A DNA stretch of 64,000 nucleotides from Nothophaeocryptopus gaeumannii (GCA_031771865.1 JASISA010000027.1:2418001-2482000); one strand, 5' to 3'. Shown: positions 27,740 through 38,695, counted from the first letter of the stretch. The notes: generated by a model not told the origin, from the sequence alone. Program-made: numbers and translations.

Positions 27740-29749
27740 ATGTCGTCCGCGGTTGAGATTGAGCAGATGAACAAGGTGCGAGTGTCGCTTGGCCTCGCAC
27801 CGCTGCCGGTTCCCGGCCAGGACGGCCCACAATTCAAATCCAAGGACAGCGATGGCGACAGCGACTCCGGCAGCGAAAGCGACGATGATATCAGCACTTT
27901 AGAGAAACGTGCGGCTGCCGCTGGCAAAAATTGGGCCAAGCTGGAGGCAGAGAAGCGCGAGCGCAAAGAGCGTCAGCAGCGCAAAGAAGCACTCAAGAAA
28001 GAACGAGACCGCACTGCGCGATTTCAAAAGCTGGAAGGCAAGGGCTTGGGTGACGACGATGGAGATGAGGTGGACACACGCACATGGCTTCTGCAGCAGA
28101 AGAAACGCCAGAAAAAGATCGAGAAGGCGCGAAAGCTGGAGGCCGAGCTGGCCGCCCGCGAGCAAGAACAGCAAGCCGAGTATACATCCAAGGACCTTGC
28201 AGGAGTCCGTGTCGGTCATGAAGCCACCGAGTTTGACGAAATTACCGGCGAACAAATTCTCACTCTCAAAGATCGTGAGATAGGCGGAGAAGATAGTGAC
28301 GATGCGGACGAGCTGGAAAACGCAGACCTCAAGGCTAAGGAGCAATTGGAAGAAAAGCTCCGTTTGAAGAAGAAGCGGCCAGATTACGATCCGACCGAAC
28401 AAGGCGAGAAACAGAATCTGCTGTCAAAATATGGTGAAGAGATTCATGGAAAAAGCCAAAAGCAGTTCGTCCTCGACGGCCAAGGCAGCGCCATCGAACA
28501 GAAGGGCAGAGCCTCAGATGGCGATATTGAAGTTCGGGGCAAGGGGATCAAGATCAGCTTGGACATGCTCAAAGATGACGCTCCCATATCCGATTATGTG
28601 GACATTTCGACTATCAAAGTCAAAAAGCCCAAGAAGAGCAAGAAAGAGAAGAAATCTCGACAAAAGGCTGTAGACGAAGATGACATTCCTACTCAGCCTG
28701 CAGATGACCCAAATGGCACTTCCATGGAGGTAGATGGTGCGGGGGTCGACAGCGCCTCGCTCGCAAGCAAGAAACGGGCCTTCGATTTCAATGACGACGA
28801 CGATCTGCAGGCCAAACTGGCAGAGCAGCGTAGGCAGGCTCTGAAGAAGCGGAAGAAAACAGATGCTGCAGAGTTAGCACGTCAAATGCGTGAAGAAGCC
28901 GGCGAGGAGCCGCAACTTGAGGACGGAGGTCTTGTCATTGACGAGACTACAGAGTTTGTCGCCAACCTCAAGAAGCCAGACGAGGAAGAGCGAAGGACGC
29001 GCAACGATCGGACGCCTCAGCACGCCGTGAACGGGGGATCACCTGATGCCATGGACGAGGACGGTGATGGCGACACAAATATGGGATCCTACGCTGAGGC
29101 TGAAGAAGAGCAAGAGCGCGCTGAGCGTATGAAACGCGAGACCGCTACATCTTCACACCTTCCCACCACTGGTCTGGATGAGGAAGAGACCATGGCCGGA
29201 CAAGGAGTTGCTGACACCTTAGCCATGCTACGCAAGCGTGGTCTGCTCGAAAACCAGGCATCTGAAGACGCGACTGAGAAGGAAAGGCAACGTGCGAGAT
29301 TCCTTGCCGAGAAGCAGAACTTGATTGACGAGTACGACGCCAAGGCACGAGAACAGCGAGAGCACGATCGCCGCAGTGGCCGCTACAACCAGATGAGCAA
29401 CCGTGAGCGTGATGGTCTTGCCCGACAACAGAATGAGCAAAGGGAGCAGTTCATCAATCGCTTACTGGCCGAAAAGTTCAACAAAGAGTACAAGCCCGAT
29501 GTCAAGCTCCAGTATCATGATGAATTTGGCCGCGAGATGAACGCCAAGGAGGCTTTCAAGCACCTCAGCCACTCGTTCCATGGAAAGGGATCGGGCAAGC
29601 AGAAGACAGAGAAACGTCTCAAGAAAATCGAAGATGAGAAGAGGAAGGAAGCAAAAGGAATCCTTTCCGTTGGAAGCGAAGGTGGTTTATCTAACGTCGG
29701 CGAAAGACAGGGCAAGCGGCAAAAGACGGCCGGTGTGCGTCTCCAATAA
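27740..29749 (+). CDS. SNU66: SART-1/Snu66 family U4/U6.U5 tri-snRNP protein
   Basis: An intronless frame of 669 residues starting at MSSAVEIEQMNKVRVSLGL; the frame is open 30 codons further upstream, but the conserved sequence begins here. Snu66/SART-1 is a tri-snRNP component needed for spliceosome activation. Residues 5-22 (VEIEQMNKVRVSLGLAPL) match the HIND motif that binds the ubiquitin-like protein Hub1. Long charged helices follow, as in the family. Other conserved pieces are KDLAGVRVGHEATEF, DREIGGEDSDD, LLSKYGEEIHGK, ISLDMLKDDAPISDYVD, KKRAFDFNDDDDLQAKLAEQRR and TEFVANLKK. The C-terminus, PDVKLQYHDEFGREMNAKEA then FKHLSHSFHGKGSGKQKTEK, is the most conserved block of SART-1 proteins. 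Localisation is nuclear. The single HIND copy resembles the arrangement in S. pombe and human, unlike the two copies of budding yeast. Confidence 0.93.
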   Translation: MSSAVEIEQMNKVRVSLGLAPLPVPGQDGPQFKSKDSDGDSDSGSESDDDISTLEKRAAAAGKNWAKLEAEKRERKERQQRKEALKKERDRTARFQKLEGKGLGDDDGDEVDTRTWLLQQKKRQKKIEKARKLEAELAAREQEQQAEYTSKDLAGVRVGHEATEFDEITGEQILTLKDREIGGEDSDDADELENADLKAKEQLEEKLRLKKKRPDYDPTEQGEKQNLLSKYGEEIHGKSQKQFVLDGQGSAIEQKGRASDGDIEVRGKGIKISLDMLKDDAPISDYVDISTIKVKKPKKSKKEKKSRQKAVDEDDIPTQPADDPNGTSMEVDGAGVDSASLASKKRAFDFNDDDDLQAKLAEQRRQALKKRKKTDAAELARQMREEAGEEPQLEDGGLVIDETTEFVANLKKPDEEERRTRNDRTPQHAVNGGSPDAMDEDGDGDTNMGSYAEAEEEQERAERMKRETATSSHLPTTGLDEEETMAGQGVADTLAMLRKRGLLENQASEDATEKERQRARFLAEKQNLIDEYDAKAREQREHDRRSGRYNQMSNRERDGLARQQNEQREQFINRLLAEKFNKEYKPDVKLQYHDEFGREMNAKEAFKHLSHSFHGKGSGKQKTEKRLKKIEDEKRKEAKGILSVGSEGGLSNVGERQGKRQKTAGVRLQ

Positions 29750-29867
29750 ATATCTTCAGGTCTGGGTGGAAGCTCAAGGTTAGTACGCCTCCAAAATCGC
29801 TCGAAAGCATTCTCAATATTCATAATAGTTTTCAGAAACCCGAGAGCTCTCGAGGCTACACGTCGAC

Positions 29868-30034
29868 ATGAACGACTTCGAAGGTGAGTCCTGTTTCTTT
29901 CCCACCCTGCCATCTGCGGACCGTCGTACCCATCAACAGGTCGGTCGTCAGCCAAGATCGAGTTGGTTCCTGCTATCCACGGAGCTTGTTGCTCATCTAC
30001 GTGGGGTCGAATAGCGGCTACACTCGACTTGTAG
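29868..30034 (+). CDS. Possible tiny two-exon gene (36 residues)
   Basis: Exon 29868-29883 (ATG plus 13 nt) is followed by a GTGAGT donor, a CATCAACAG acceptor and exon 29940-30034, giving MNDFEGRSSAKIELVPAIHG and 16 more residues. Good splice sites on both sides of another possible intron just upstream (GTTAGT...TTTTCAG, about 29780-29835) suggest a processed transcript. It may equally be an intron-containing 3' untranslated region of SNU66. No family is recognised. Confidence 0.2.
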
Positions 30035-30620
30035 TGAGCTTTGAGGTAAGCAGCTCATCGGAGAGTCTTCCTGATTGTAACGTGTCTTGGCTCTCTGTCT
30101 GAGCAGTCTGTGTGGATCCCTTGTCGTCTGACCATGGCGGTCTTGTTGTTCTTTCGCAGTCGTAACAAGGACAGATTATATAGTCTGCTGAAGTTCAACA
30201 TTCTTCCCAACTTGCGCCGTATGAGTACTGAAGAAGCCATACCATACGCACGTCTGTAAATCTTCCAGCGCGTGCTAGTCAGCTTTGTCACGAAAACCGC
30301 GATGTGCGCAAAGGTTTTTGAATATCCGCACGTGTCTAAACACCGGGCACTTGGCTCCAGAAATGGCGAGATCTCTGCACATACAGTATCCATAACTCGT
30401 AGATCGCAGTAAGGATTGGCAACAAGGTTGTGCATAGTGGTGGGAGAATTCCATCAGACGCGTTGTCGACGCGGGTGGTCTGTGCGCCTGGCTCGGCATC
30501 TCACAAGCTGGTGCACTTCCTCTCTGAACATCTCTTCATGCCACACCACACTACTTTTCACACCACTCAACACTTCTTTTTGGCTTGCAACACTGAGCTC
30601 ATATCCTAAACAACCTCCCC

Positions 30621-32213
30621 ATGGCGCCTGCATCGGGCGCGCAGCCCATGTACAACAAGGACGAGAAGGTCTTGTGTTTCCACGGCGAACTGCTATATGA
30701 GGCAAAAGTCCTGGACTACAAGCTCAAAGATGCCAGCGACAAGAAAGACGGTTTCGCCTATCGCGTACACTACAAAGGCTGGAAGAACACGTGAGTCTAA
30801 GGTCAATTTCCTCGTCCTTCCCGAAGGCCTGTCTCTTTCCCTGGCGAGCGATTGCGCACCTGCCTTCGCGGATCTACGTCCCCAGAAGAACATGTCCCAT
30901 CTCTGGCTCCATGGACGCGTGCCTTGGCCTTCACGCGCTCTACGATATCACTCAGTCCTTCAGTCCTTATGATGCGAAGCAACACCCGCTCTGGCGTGGC
31001 GCAAACCTCTGCTAATCACCCATTCACTAGGTGGGACGACTGGGTCCCTCAAGAGCGTCTACGGAAGTTTACGGAGGAGAACAAGGAGCTCGCATCTAAT
31101 CTGAAGAAGGATATGGATGCCCAGCGAAGAGCAGCAACTGGCAAGCCACCTTCATTATCGTCCAAGAAGCGCCCGTTCGGCTCTGACCTGGGTGGAGGTT
31201 CTTCAGCACGAGGCAGCGAAGACCGCAGTTCTGCGGCGCCTCCCCAATTCCCACGAGGGATGAAGCGTGGGCGGGATGTCGAAGGCATCGACCGAGTAAG
31301 TCATCCTGAACCCCTCTGTTGTCACCCTCAGACCCGGTGCGCTGTGGGAATTTCGCATCGCGGCCAAAAGGGCTCTCCAGCTCCATGACAATAATTTGGT
31401 CATCACTATCAACGTGCCGAGCAATGTCTCTGTGCCAAGGCTTCATCCCGAAATCTGACACGCGATGCCTTGCGTACGTGGTGTCGTTGCGCCTTCCCTG
31501 CCAAGAACGCGGCGAAAGCGCCAACCTGCAGCGTTGGGCGCGGCTCAGATCTCCTGCCTTGTAACTTTTGTTCGACCAGCTATTGACGCATCGTCTTAGG
31601 AAGAAGAATTCGTGCGTCGTCCCGCCGTTCGACTCTTCATACCCGACCAACTCAAATCCATCCTTGTTGATGACTGGGAGAAAGTCACGAAAGAGCAAAA
31701 GCTCGTGCCCATGCCAGCCAAGCTGCCTGTGTCCGCATTTCTCGACGACTACTACAAGGCCGAGAGCGTACACCGAAGAAACGGATCAGCAGATGCCGAC
31801 ATTCTTGAAGAGGTCATCGCCGGGGTCAAGGAGTACTTCAACAAGGCTCTCGGTCGCATTCTGCTCTATCGCTTCGAGCGTCCTCAGTTCTACGAAGTGC
31901 ACAAGCAAGTCGAGTCAGGCCATGAAGAGCACGCGGGCAAGTCGCTCTGTGATATGTACGGATGCGAGCATCTTCTGAGACTATTCGGTACGTTCCTCTT
32001 AACGTCTGCTCCTGTCAGACCTGACCTGTTCCTCCAGTTTCCATGCCAGACCTCATCGCGCATACCAACATGGACACCCAGGCGGTTAGCAGACTGCGCG
32101 AAGAGCTCACCAGGATGACGCAGTGGTTGGCAAAACGAGTCGACAAGTACTTATCCGCAGAGTACGAGCACGCCGCACAGGACTATCTGGATGGCTCAAA
32201 GACTGCGGCGTGA
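30621..32213 (+). CDS. EAF3: Chromodomain protein EAF3 (MRG15 family)
   Basis: Exons 30621-30790, 31031-31295, 31600-31987 and 32038-32213 give 332 residues. EAF3 is shared by the NuA4 histone acetyltransferase and the Rpd3S deacetylase and reads methylated H3K36 behind RNA polymerase II. The N-terminal chromo barrel domain spans about residues 10-75 (NKDEKVLCFHGELLYEAKVL, YRVHYKGWKNTWDDWVPQER); the first intron lies inside the codon before WDDW. After a basic linker with GMKRGRD, the MRG domain runs from about 150 to the end (RLFIPDQLKSILVDDWE, KLVPMPAKLPVSAFLDDYY, ALGRILLYRFERPQFYE, YGCEHLLRLFVSMPDLIAHT, YLSAEYEHAAQDYL). The first two introns (240 and 304 nt) are unusually long for this window, where 50-70 nt is the rule. 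The length is typical. Confidence 0.95.
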
Positions 32214-32476
32214 ACGCGACAAAACGGTGTAGAGGGCGTTTGGCGATAGGCGTTAGCATATCGACTCGACCTAGGAAACGACGGCATGGAGCTTCTGATC
32301 TTCAAGGTTCCAGGAATGCTTTTGGGCGAGCATGGATTGTGTTTGATGAATGCTTTCTGCTTAAATATATCGTATTACACCAAACAAAGGCCGAGCCGAA
32401 GGCGAAGGCTTCGCTTTGCTGAATGAAACATGAAGTCTCTGCCGATTTGAGAAGACAGAGAGCAAAGAAGGAAGAG

Positions 32477-34582
32477 TTACTGCATGCTCAGCAACCTCAA
32501 GTGCCGCATCAGAGGGCCGTCTGCTCTCAGCAGCTCGCTGTCGGCGCGCAATCCCAACGGCCTTTCTTCAGTCTCCTCATCCGCTGTTCCCTGAAGCAAC
32601 TTGCCTAGATCACCGCTGTAGATACCGTCCAGAGCCACGGCGCAATTTTGGCAAAGCTTGAGGCCACAGCCGCCTTGTCCCTCGCTGGTGCAAGCCGCAT
32701 TCGAGTCGCATTCCCACATTGCGATATCCGGGCACAATCCACAATGCGCGCCCACGTCTTCGACTTTGCCTTTCAACAAGGAATCGAGAAGGGCTTCAAA
32801 TCGTGCAGGTGAGTTGTCAAGATCGGGGATGAGACGCATTTCGTGTTTGTCGCATATGAGAATTGGCATGCGGATTGTGGTGCAGTCAATGCCTAGTCAA
32901 GAAGTTAGTTCAATGAGTAGCGCAAATCATGAGCATGCCATATGAGCTTGCCATTGATTTACATAGCTTTGTGTTTTCTTGTCCGTTCGCACGGTGTCCA
33001 TTCCTGACCTCTACGACGCCTCGATTATCGTTGTACTGAATTACTTCCGGCTCTGCTTTGCCAAATCCAAAGACTGCCAAACTGGGAGCAACGCAGAAAT
33101 GACATTCTTTGGTGTTGGTATCGTCGCTGTCGCAATTGAATTCGATCGGATGCGCGAGGCGGGTGGTGATCTGGCGAGGCTTTCCGTGATCTTGGGCGTG
33201 GGGGAACTTTTGGCGATTCTCGTGGTTGTTGGTTCGATCAACTGGTCTGATATGGCTTTGCAATTCCTCAGAGTTCTTCTGATGTACAGAGAATGCCTCG
33301 GCTTCCAGAGACGCAAGAGAAGCGGCGATTCTCAAGGTGCATGGCAGATTGTCGTTCGTGCATTGGTCGCACGCTCTCCGATAATGACCGTCGTTGTCCG
33401 CGAGATAAGAGCATTCTCTGCCTTGCTGGATACACTCGACGCAATTTGGTGGAACCTTTGTCGTGATGCGTGGCTGTCGTAGCGGATCTGGCAGAAAGGA
33501 AGTATAATGTTAGTGTGGCCGAATGGAGCTGCCATGATTTAAAGGAACCACTTACCGGCCTGCCAGTCTCTGTCGTACCTGACCCTCTGCCTGATATATT
33601 GCTGCATGGGACCAGCTACACAGGGATGGCCGACCTCGTTGCATTGCCGACAGGGCTTGCAATGGTTACGGGTATCTTTGAACGAGCAGGCCACTCGTCT
33701 CCCTTTGCAAGCCTCACAAGACAGCTTTCGTAAAGATGGCGTAATGAGCTCGCAGTCATAACCTTGCTCAGAGCAATGAGAACAGGGCCATTTGCGCTCG
33801 TCTTCAAGTAAGGAACATTGTTCGGCGAGGGCTGCGCACGAATAGCAACCCCGAGCAACGGGGTGATTTGTAAGATCATCAGATGGACCATTGCCATTCC
33901 TTGAATCAAACGTCGAGCAAGTAGCGGGATCGTGGGGCTGATTTCTGTTTCGCAGCTGGTATCCTTTGGTGCCTAGCTCGCATTCGGGCCGAGCACCTGT
34001 GTCGATGTTTTGATAACGAAGAAGCTCCTCACAGAATTTTGTCTTTAAGATCTCACCCGTGAACCTCAAAGTGATGAGAAGACCTTGTTTCTCACCAGGC
34101 TCCGTATTGTCGTCACATGGAGGATGTTCTTCACATAGGCGATGCTGGCTTGGCAGACTTCGCTCGCTCCCTCTGACACGCTTGAGTCGACCGGAACGCA
34201 CCTCATGAGGGTCATAGTCTCCAGTGTCGTCGTTGTCGACCCAGGTTGTCGGAAAGACAAGCTTGAGGCGAGACTGCGGTCTAAGATTTCGTTCGGGACG
34301 TTGAGCGTCGTGCTCAGTCGTCTCAATGCCGTCGTTCAGCTTGAAGGTCTGCTGCCGGACGATGCTTTCCGCGTCGTCTGATAGTCTGGCGAGCGAACCA
34401 AGATCGAGGCTTGTATCCATTGCAGAGTCCATCACACCCCAGTCCAGACTGTCTTCGCCGGTTTCAAGGCCATTCTCCGGAAGGTTCATCGGGTCTCCTA
34501 TGGTAAAGGTATCGTGGTCCATGGGAAAGTCTTGATGTAGGTCGGCTTCTGGAGCTTCAGCAAGTTCCGAGAAAGCCTCCAT
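32477..34582 (-). CDS. Cysteine-rich protein with three tandem Zn2Cys6-like modules
   Basis: Minus-strand exons 34582-33556, 33487-32963 and 32892-32477 give 655 residues. The introns are 68 nt (GTAAGT...TGCCAG) and 70 nt (GTAAAT...GACTAG). Three modules follow each other: residues 246-277, 289-321 and 358-392. Each has the form C-x2-C-x6-C-x(10-13)-C-x2-C-x6-C; the second carries an extra Cys at 308. The first splice junction lies between modules two and three. The second module, CEACKGRRVAC, is closest to a true fungal zinc cluster. The N-terminal 245 residues are acidic and disordered with a basic stretch RSGRLKRVRG. The C-terminal 200 residues have more Cys/His pairs (CIDCTTIRMPILICDKHEM, HCGLC, LCQNC). 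Such proteins are annotated as zinc-cluster factors, but DNA binding is unproved. The first in-frame ATG is 34582. Confidence 0.75.
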
Positions 34583-35313
34583 GGCTGCAATTGGCGCGGA
34601 TCCGCAGTCGCCCTGTGCCGGTAAGACTATGGTCTGCTGTGAAAGAGCTTTGTAAGTATTTGGAGGTTGTGTGGATAAGGTGAGAATGGTGAAAGCTTGC
34701 ACATGTCGCTCAGAAGGCAATCACTAGCCTCGCACAGACCAAGAGTTGCTGCAGAAGTGAGGTGAGAGTTGCGGTTCATCAGATGCTCATTGGCATGTGA
34801 GCGACTTCACTTGCAAAACTTGTCACTGAATAGTACAGTCCTTACCGGTTGTCATTGCCGCTTGCTTTCCTGGCTAGTAGGCTCGTCTTAACCGAGTGAA
34901 CGCAATCCGAAGAGCATAGACTGCAGTCAAACTCTTGAGAGCGCGCAGACTACTGCTTCTTGACGTGCAACGCTCACGGCGCTTTTGAAGGCACACTCGG
35001 GCTGTTGAAAGTGGCTCGAGGCCAGCGAGAAGCTGCAACGAGGGCTGTCCACGGGCGTCCATTGCTCTTGGAGGGCCTACACCTTTCTTCTGACCCATTG
35101 CATGCTTTCCTCACTTCATGTCGTTGAAATCTTCCGAACGAAGCTGCGGCGTCGAGATAGCGTGAGTTGAGTGATCGAGCCAAGACATGCTTGGCACCGC
35201 CAAAAGTCTTTCGTCGCTCCTTCCACCAACTCTATCTCCACGGCTTGTCGCCTTGTCCGCCTTCACCACTAGATCTCCCGAACTCAGGACTACACTGTCG
35301 AGAATGTCCTTCC
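34583..35313. other. Divergent intergenic region
   Basis: About 0.73 kb between two divergent starts, so it should contain both promoters. The short frames in it have no family character. I see no repeat. Confidence 0.5.
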
Positions 35314-36411
35314 ATGGAGGTCAAGCTCTTTCTGATTCGCCGTGAGTATACACCGAGTATTGCCGGCCTTCACAAGCGGCACCAACAGCAAGCTTGACAC
35401 AGCTCCTGGTGATAAGATGCAACTAACGCGTGAACATCAGACGGCGAGACGGTGGATAATGTCGCAGGCCTCTACGCCGGAGTACGAGACTCTGCGCTCA
35501 CCAACCACGGCGCCGATCAGATCAGACGACTCGGCGAATCCTTTTCCCACAACGGCGTCAATTTCACACATATCTTTTCCTCCCCGCTTTCTAGAGCATT
35601 CAAGACCGCTCAAGCGATACAGTCAGCGCAGCCAAAATGCAATGATGCAATCGTAATCACCAAAGTGCAGGACTTGATCGAGCAAGACTTCGGATACTAC
35701 GAGTAAAAGCTTTCCAGGCGATCGTTGGCGCATTGGCTTTGGCTAATTACGTCCTTCTGCTGTAGGGGCAAGCCATTTCAAGCTCGTAGTCATCCGAGGC
35801 AGACTGGAAAAGATGCGCACCGCGAGCAGCACAAGAATGATCCGGGCTTCGTTGACGTCGAGAGCAAGGAGGCCATGAACAAGAGGGCGGATAGATTTTT
35901 TGACGAGCACCTGCTGCCGTTGCTGACAAGCGATGGGTCAAAGGTAGTTGCCGTGACATCTCATGGCATGTTACTCTCCCATCTTTGGCGTAGACTGCTG
36001 GCGCGATTGCCCCCAAAGAGCGTGACCGTAGCTGCCGATACCATTGCTTCCAGAGGCAACGTTGTCTTGGAACATTTGGGGGGCTGGTCGAATACTGGAT
36101 ACTTGGCCCTTGAACTCAGGAAGAATAAGCCTCTGGTGATACAGAATGGTCCATCGACCACAGAAGATGCCTCTCCGGGAGATGTGACTGCTCCAGGGGA
36201 CGATCGTGTCAAGGCTGCATTATCTGTCACAGAGCGAAGGGTTTCCGAAACTTGGGTACTCACCGGCTGGACGACGTTCATTTCTGCGATTGACAGGAAA
36301 GACCATCTTGTTGGCCTCAAAAGACAACGAGGCGGCATAGGGCGATCCTCGCACGACACCTCACAGCGCAAAATGGACGACTTCTTCAAGAAGCGCCAGA
36401 GGACCAGCTGA
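35314..36411 (+). CDS. Histidine phosphatase (phosphoglycerate-mutase fold) with C-terminal PCNA-box
   Basis: Exons 35314-35341 (28 nt), 35441-35702 and 35766-36411 give 311 residues. The first intron splits the catalytic His codon; splicing creates LIRHGET at residues 7-13, the phosphohistidine loop of the family. Other active-site elements follow: the AGxxDSxLTxxG-like AGVRDSALTNHGADQ, FSSPLSRAFKTAQAIQ with the conserved Arg, an EQDFGYYEGKPF segment, and the second catalytic His at 163 in VTSHGMLL. These enzymes remove phosphate from small metabolites or proteins; the substrate is not predictable. The C-terminal 115 residues are extra compared with minimal family members and end in QRKMDDFFKKRQRTS, residues 297-311. 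That matches the PCNA-interacting consensus Q-x-x-(M/L/I)-x-x-F-F followed by basic residues, suggesting docking to the replication clamp. Confidence 0.85.
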
Positions 36412-37753
36412 AGCGACAGCAGATTGCTGCAGAGGGCGTCCAAAACTTGCTCCCGGTACGTTGATCCCAGCTTTCCCTTCCTGCAATGATGACAACACAA
36501 AAATACACAGACCTGTTCTGAACCATAGTGTGGATTCAATTTTGTCCAACTGCTGTCTGATTGCCATTCGATACTTGCTGCAACCACGAAGAAATTCTTT
36601 TTAGACCCGGAGCTAACACCATTCTAGATCTCTCGGACACTGGTCCTGCTGAGATGGCGCGAGGCTGCCAGTTGACTTGATAGCCGCGCAAGGGAAAGGT
36701 CCGAAGTAGATGAATAGAACGCACTTGTGGCAGGCACACGCCGCACGTGTCCGCCCTTGCACTCTCTCCTCCGTCAACATTCCGCGCGTGCAATAGGCCT
36801 CATGGTCCGTTCCTACTCTGTGTTCGGATCATGATGACACAGGTTTGAGGAGACGTCGTACTTGCGAGCGCTGGCTGTTGGTAGCCGTGTATATGTGTAA
36901 GGTAGAATCTTGATCAGTGCCAATGACCCTGGACGAAGGGTTCAAGATCAAGATTGTTGTACGTGGCCGCGAAGGCAGTTTACAAATATGCAGGCAGCGA
37001 TGGATGGGGTCACGGCCGACAGTTGTTGATGAGTTGAGGTGCAAGGTAGGCATGTCTAATCGGGTGGGGACCGTGCGCGCATGTGGCTGGGGCGCCAATC
37101 AGAAAGCGCGAAGCCACTCCTCAGCTCAACTTCACTTCCTTCACCTCACCTTGCTTGATGCTTGATGGACGTGTACAAACGCAGCCGACCTGCAGTGGGT
37201 GCAGGAAGCGTGCGTGATGAAGACGGCTGTAGCTACTTTCGCGCGCTTCGACGGCTGAGTACGTCCGCACTGCAGATGGAACAGCGCGGTAACGTGCACC
37301 GTTGGGGGACATACAAACAGGTCGCAAGTTGACGAGGCAAAAGCTGTAGCTCGCCTCCTTGAGTCCTTGTGTGTCTGCAGAGGCAATGTCAATGAAATGG
37401 ACCCCTTTCATCCTGCTTTGAGTGTGCTACGGCGTTGTGCCACGCGAATCCAAGGTGGAACAGGTGAAGCGCCCGCCACCGCTCCCAGCCACCGAACATA
37501 AATCCACTCGCCATCCTCCTCCCACCAACAAAACTTCTCAAACAGACTGAACCTGACCTTTTGCACGCAACCGCAGACCCGCCCTCCGTCCTCCGACGCT
37601 CTCCAACCCTCTCTTTGCATTGCAGGCAGCATCAATTCGCTTCCACCGACACCGCACGCATCGTCAATCAACATCACTGTCGTTGCAGCTCATCCACCAC
37701 CACAAACGACATCCTCATCACCAACCTCCATCTTCACCACAACCACCAACAAA
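36412..37753. other. Intergenic region without recognised features
   Basis: 1.34 kb between two plus-strand genes. Frames of up to 96 codons occur on both strands without family resemblance. The last 200 bp before the next start are pyrimidine-rich (CACCACCACAACC-type), as in strong fungal promoters and leaders. Confidence 0.5.
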
Positions 37754-38695
37754 ATGCGTCCCGCCATCGCTGTCGGCGCCGTCGCGCTCTTCGCCTTCGC
37801 GGCCGCTGATGCTACTGGTGGTATGTTTTCTTCAACCCACTGCAGCGATGCCCGCCTGGCACCTGTTCGCAGCCATTGACAGCACATTCGCTGACCTTGC
37901 CTGCAGAGCTCCTGATGCGCGCGCCGGCCGCAACTTGTCTCGTGCTGACTTATTGTAGTGACCATCACCTCCATCTCCACCGTCACCGCCGCAGACTGCT
38001 CGGCCAGTGAGTGCGACCCTCAATCCGATGCCTCCCTGTCAAGTTCCTCAGGCACTGCCAACGCACTCACTGTCCTGGAATCTGCCTCTGCACAATCACA
38101 TCCTCCTTCCAATGCCCTTAGCGTCCTCGAATCTGCACTGACCCTGGCCACTCCCATATCCTACCCTGCATCCGCTTTCCCTCCTTCATTTGGTTCCGTG
38201 AGCACGGAGAGCTCACAAATTTCATCCGCAGGCCCAACTCCTTACCAGAGCACCACTGAGGTTTCGTCCACGGCTACTGTCCAGTCGACCACCACGGTCT
38301 TTTCGGCTTCGGAGAGCAGCACCGCCGCTTCTCCAGAGACCACCTCAGAGACCCCAGTCGTCCCAGTCCCCGTTACCACTGATTCGACTGGCGCCACCAC
38401 CCCGGTCACGCCAGCTCCAACCTCCTCGCCATCTTCCAACGAGGTCAGCCCAGAGACCGGTTCGACTCTGTCCACCAGCGTCACCTCGCCTCCTTCTGGC
38501 ACCGGGTCCACCGCCACCACCGGCGGCACCAGCACCCAGAGCGGCAACGAGGTCAGCCCAGAGACCGGCTCGGCCACCAGCTCCGGCACCACTTCAGCCG
38601 AGTCCACTTCGGCACCGGTCTCCGGCGCTGCCAAGTTCAACAACCCAAGCGTCCTCGGCCTTGCCGCCGTCATGGCCGCTTTGGCCTTCGTTTGA
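37754..38695 (+). CDS. Secreted Ser/Thr-rich protein with probable GPI anchor
   Basis: Exons 37754-37820 and 37959-38695 give 267 residues. The intron (GTATGT...ATTGTAG, 138 nt) falls just after the signal peptide, MRPAIAVGAVALFAFAAADA. A short segment with two Cys (TAADCSASECDP) is followed by about 200 residues dominated by Ser, Thr and Pro, which will be heavily O-mannosylated. The block NEVSPETGS occurs twice, near residues 167 and 209. The C-terminus has a small-residue site (SGAAKFNNPS) and a hydrophobic tail (VLGLAAVMAALAFV), the layout of a GPI-attachment signal. The likely location is plasma membrane or cell wall. A function in adhesion or wall structure is inference; no catalytic domain is present. 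Confidence 0.8.

Noticed and set aside
30055..30435. 126-codon minus-strand frame
   Set aside because: It lies between SNU66 and EAF3, has no family resemblance and no supporting splice or start context.
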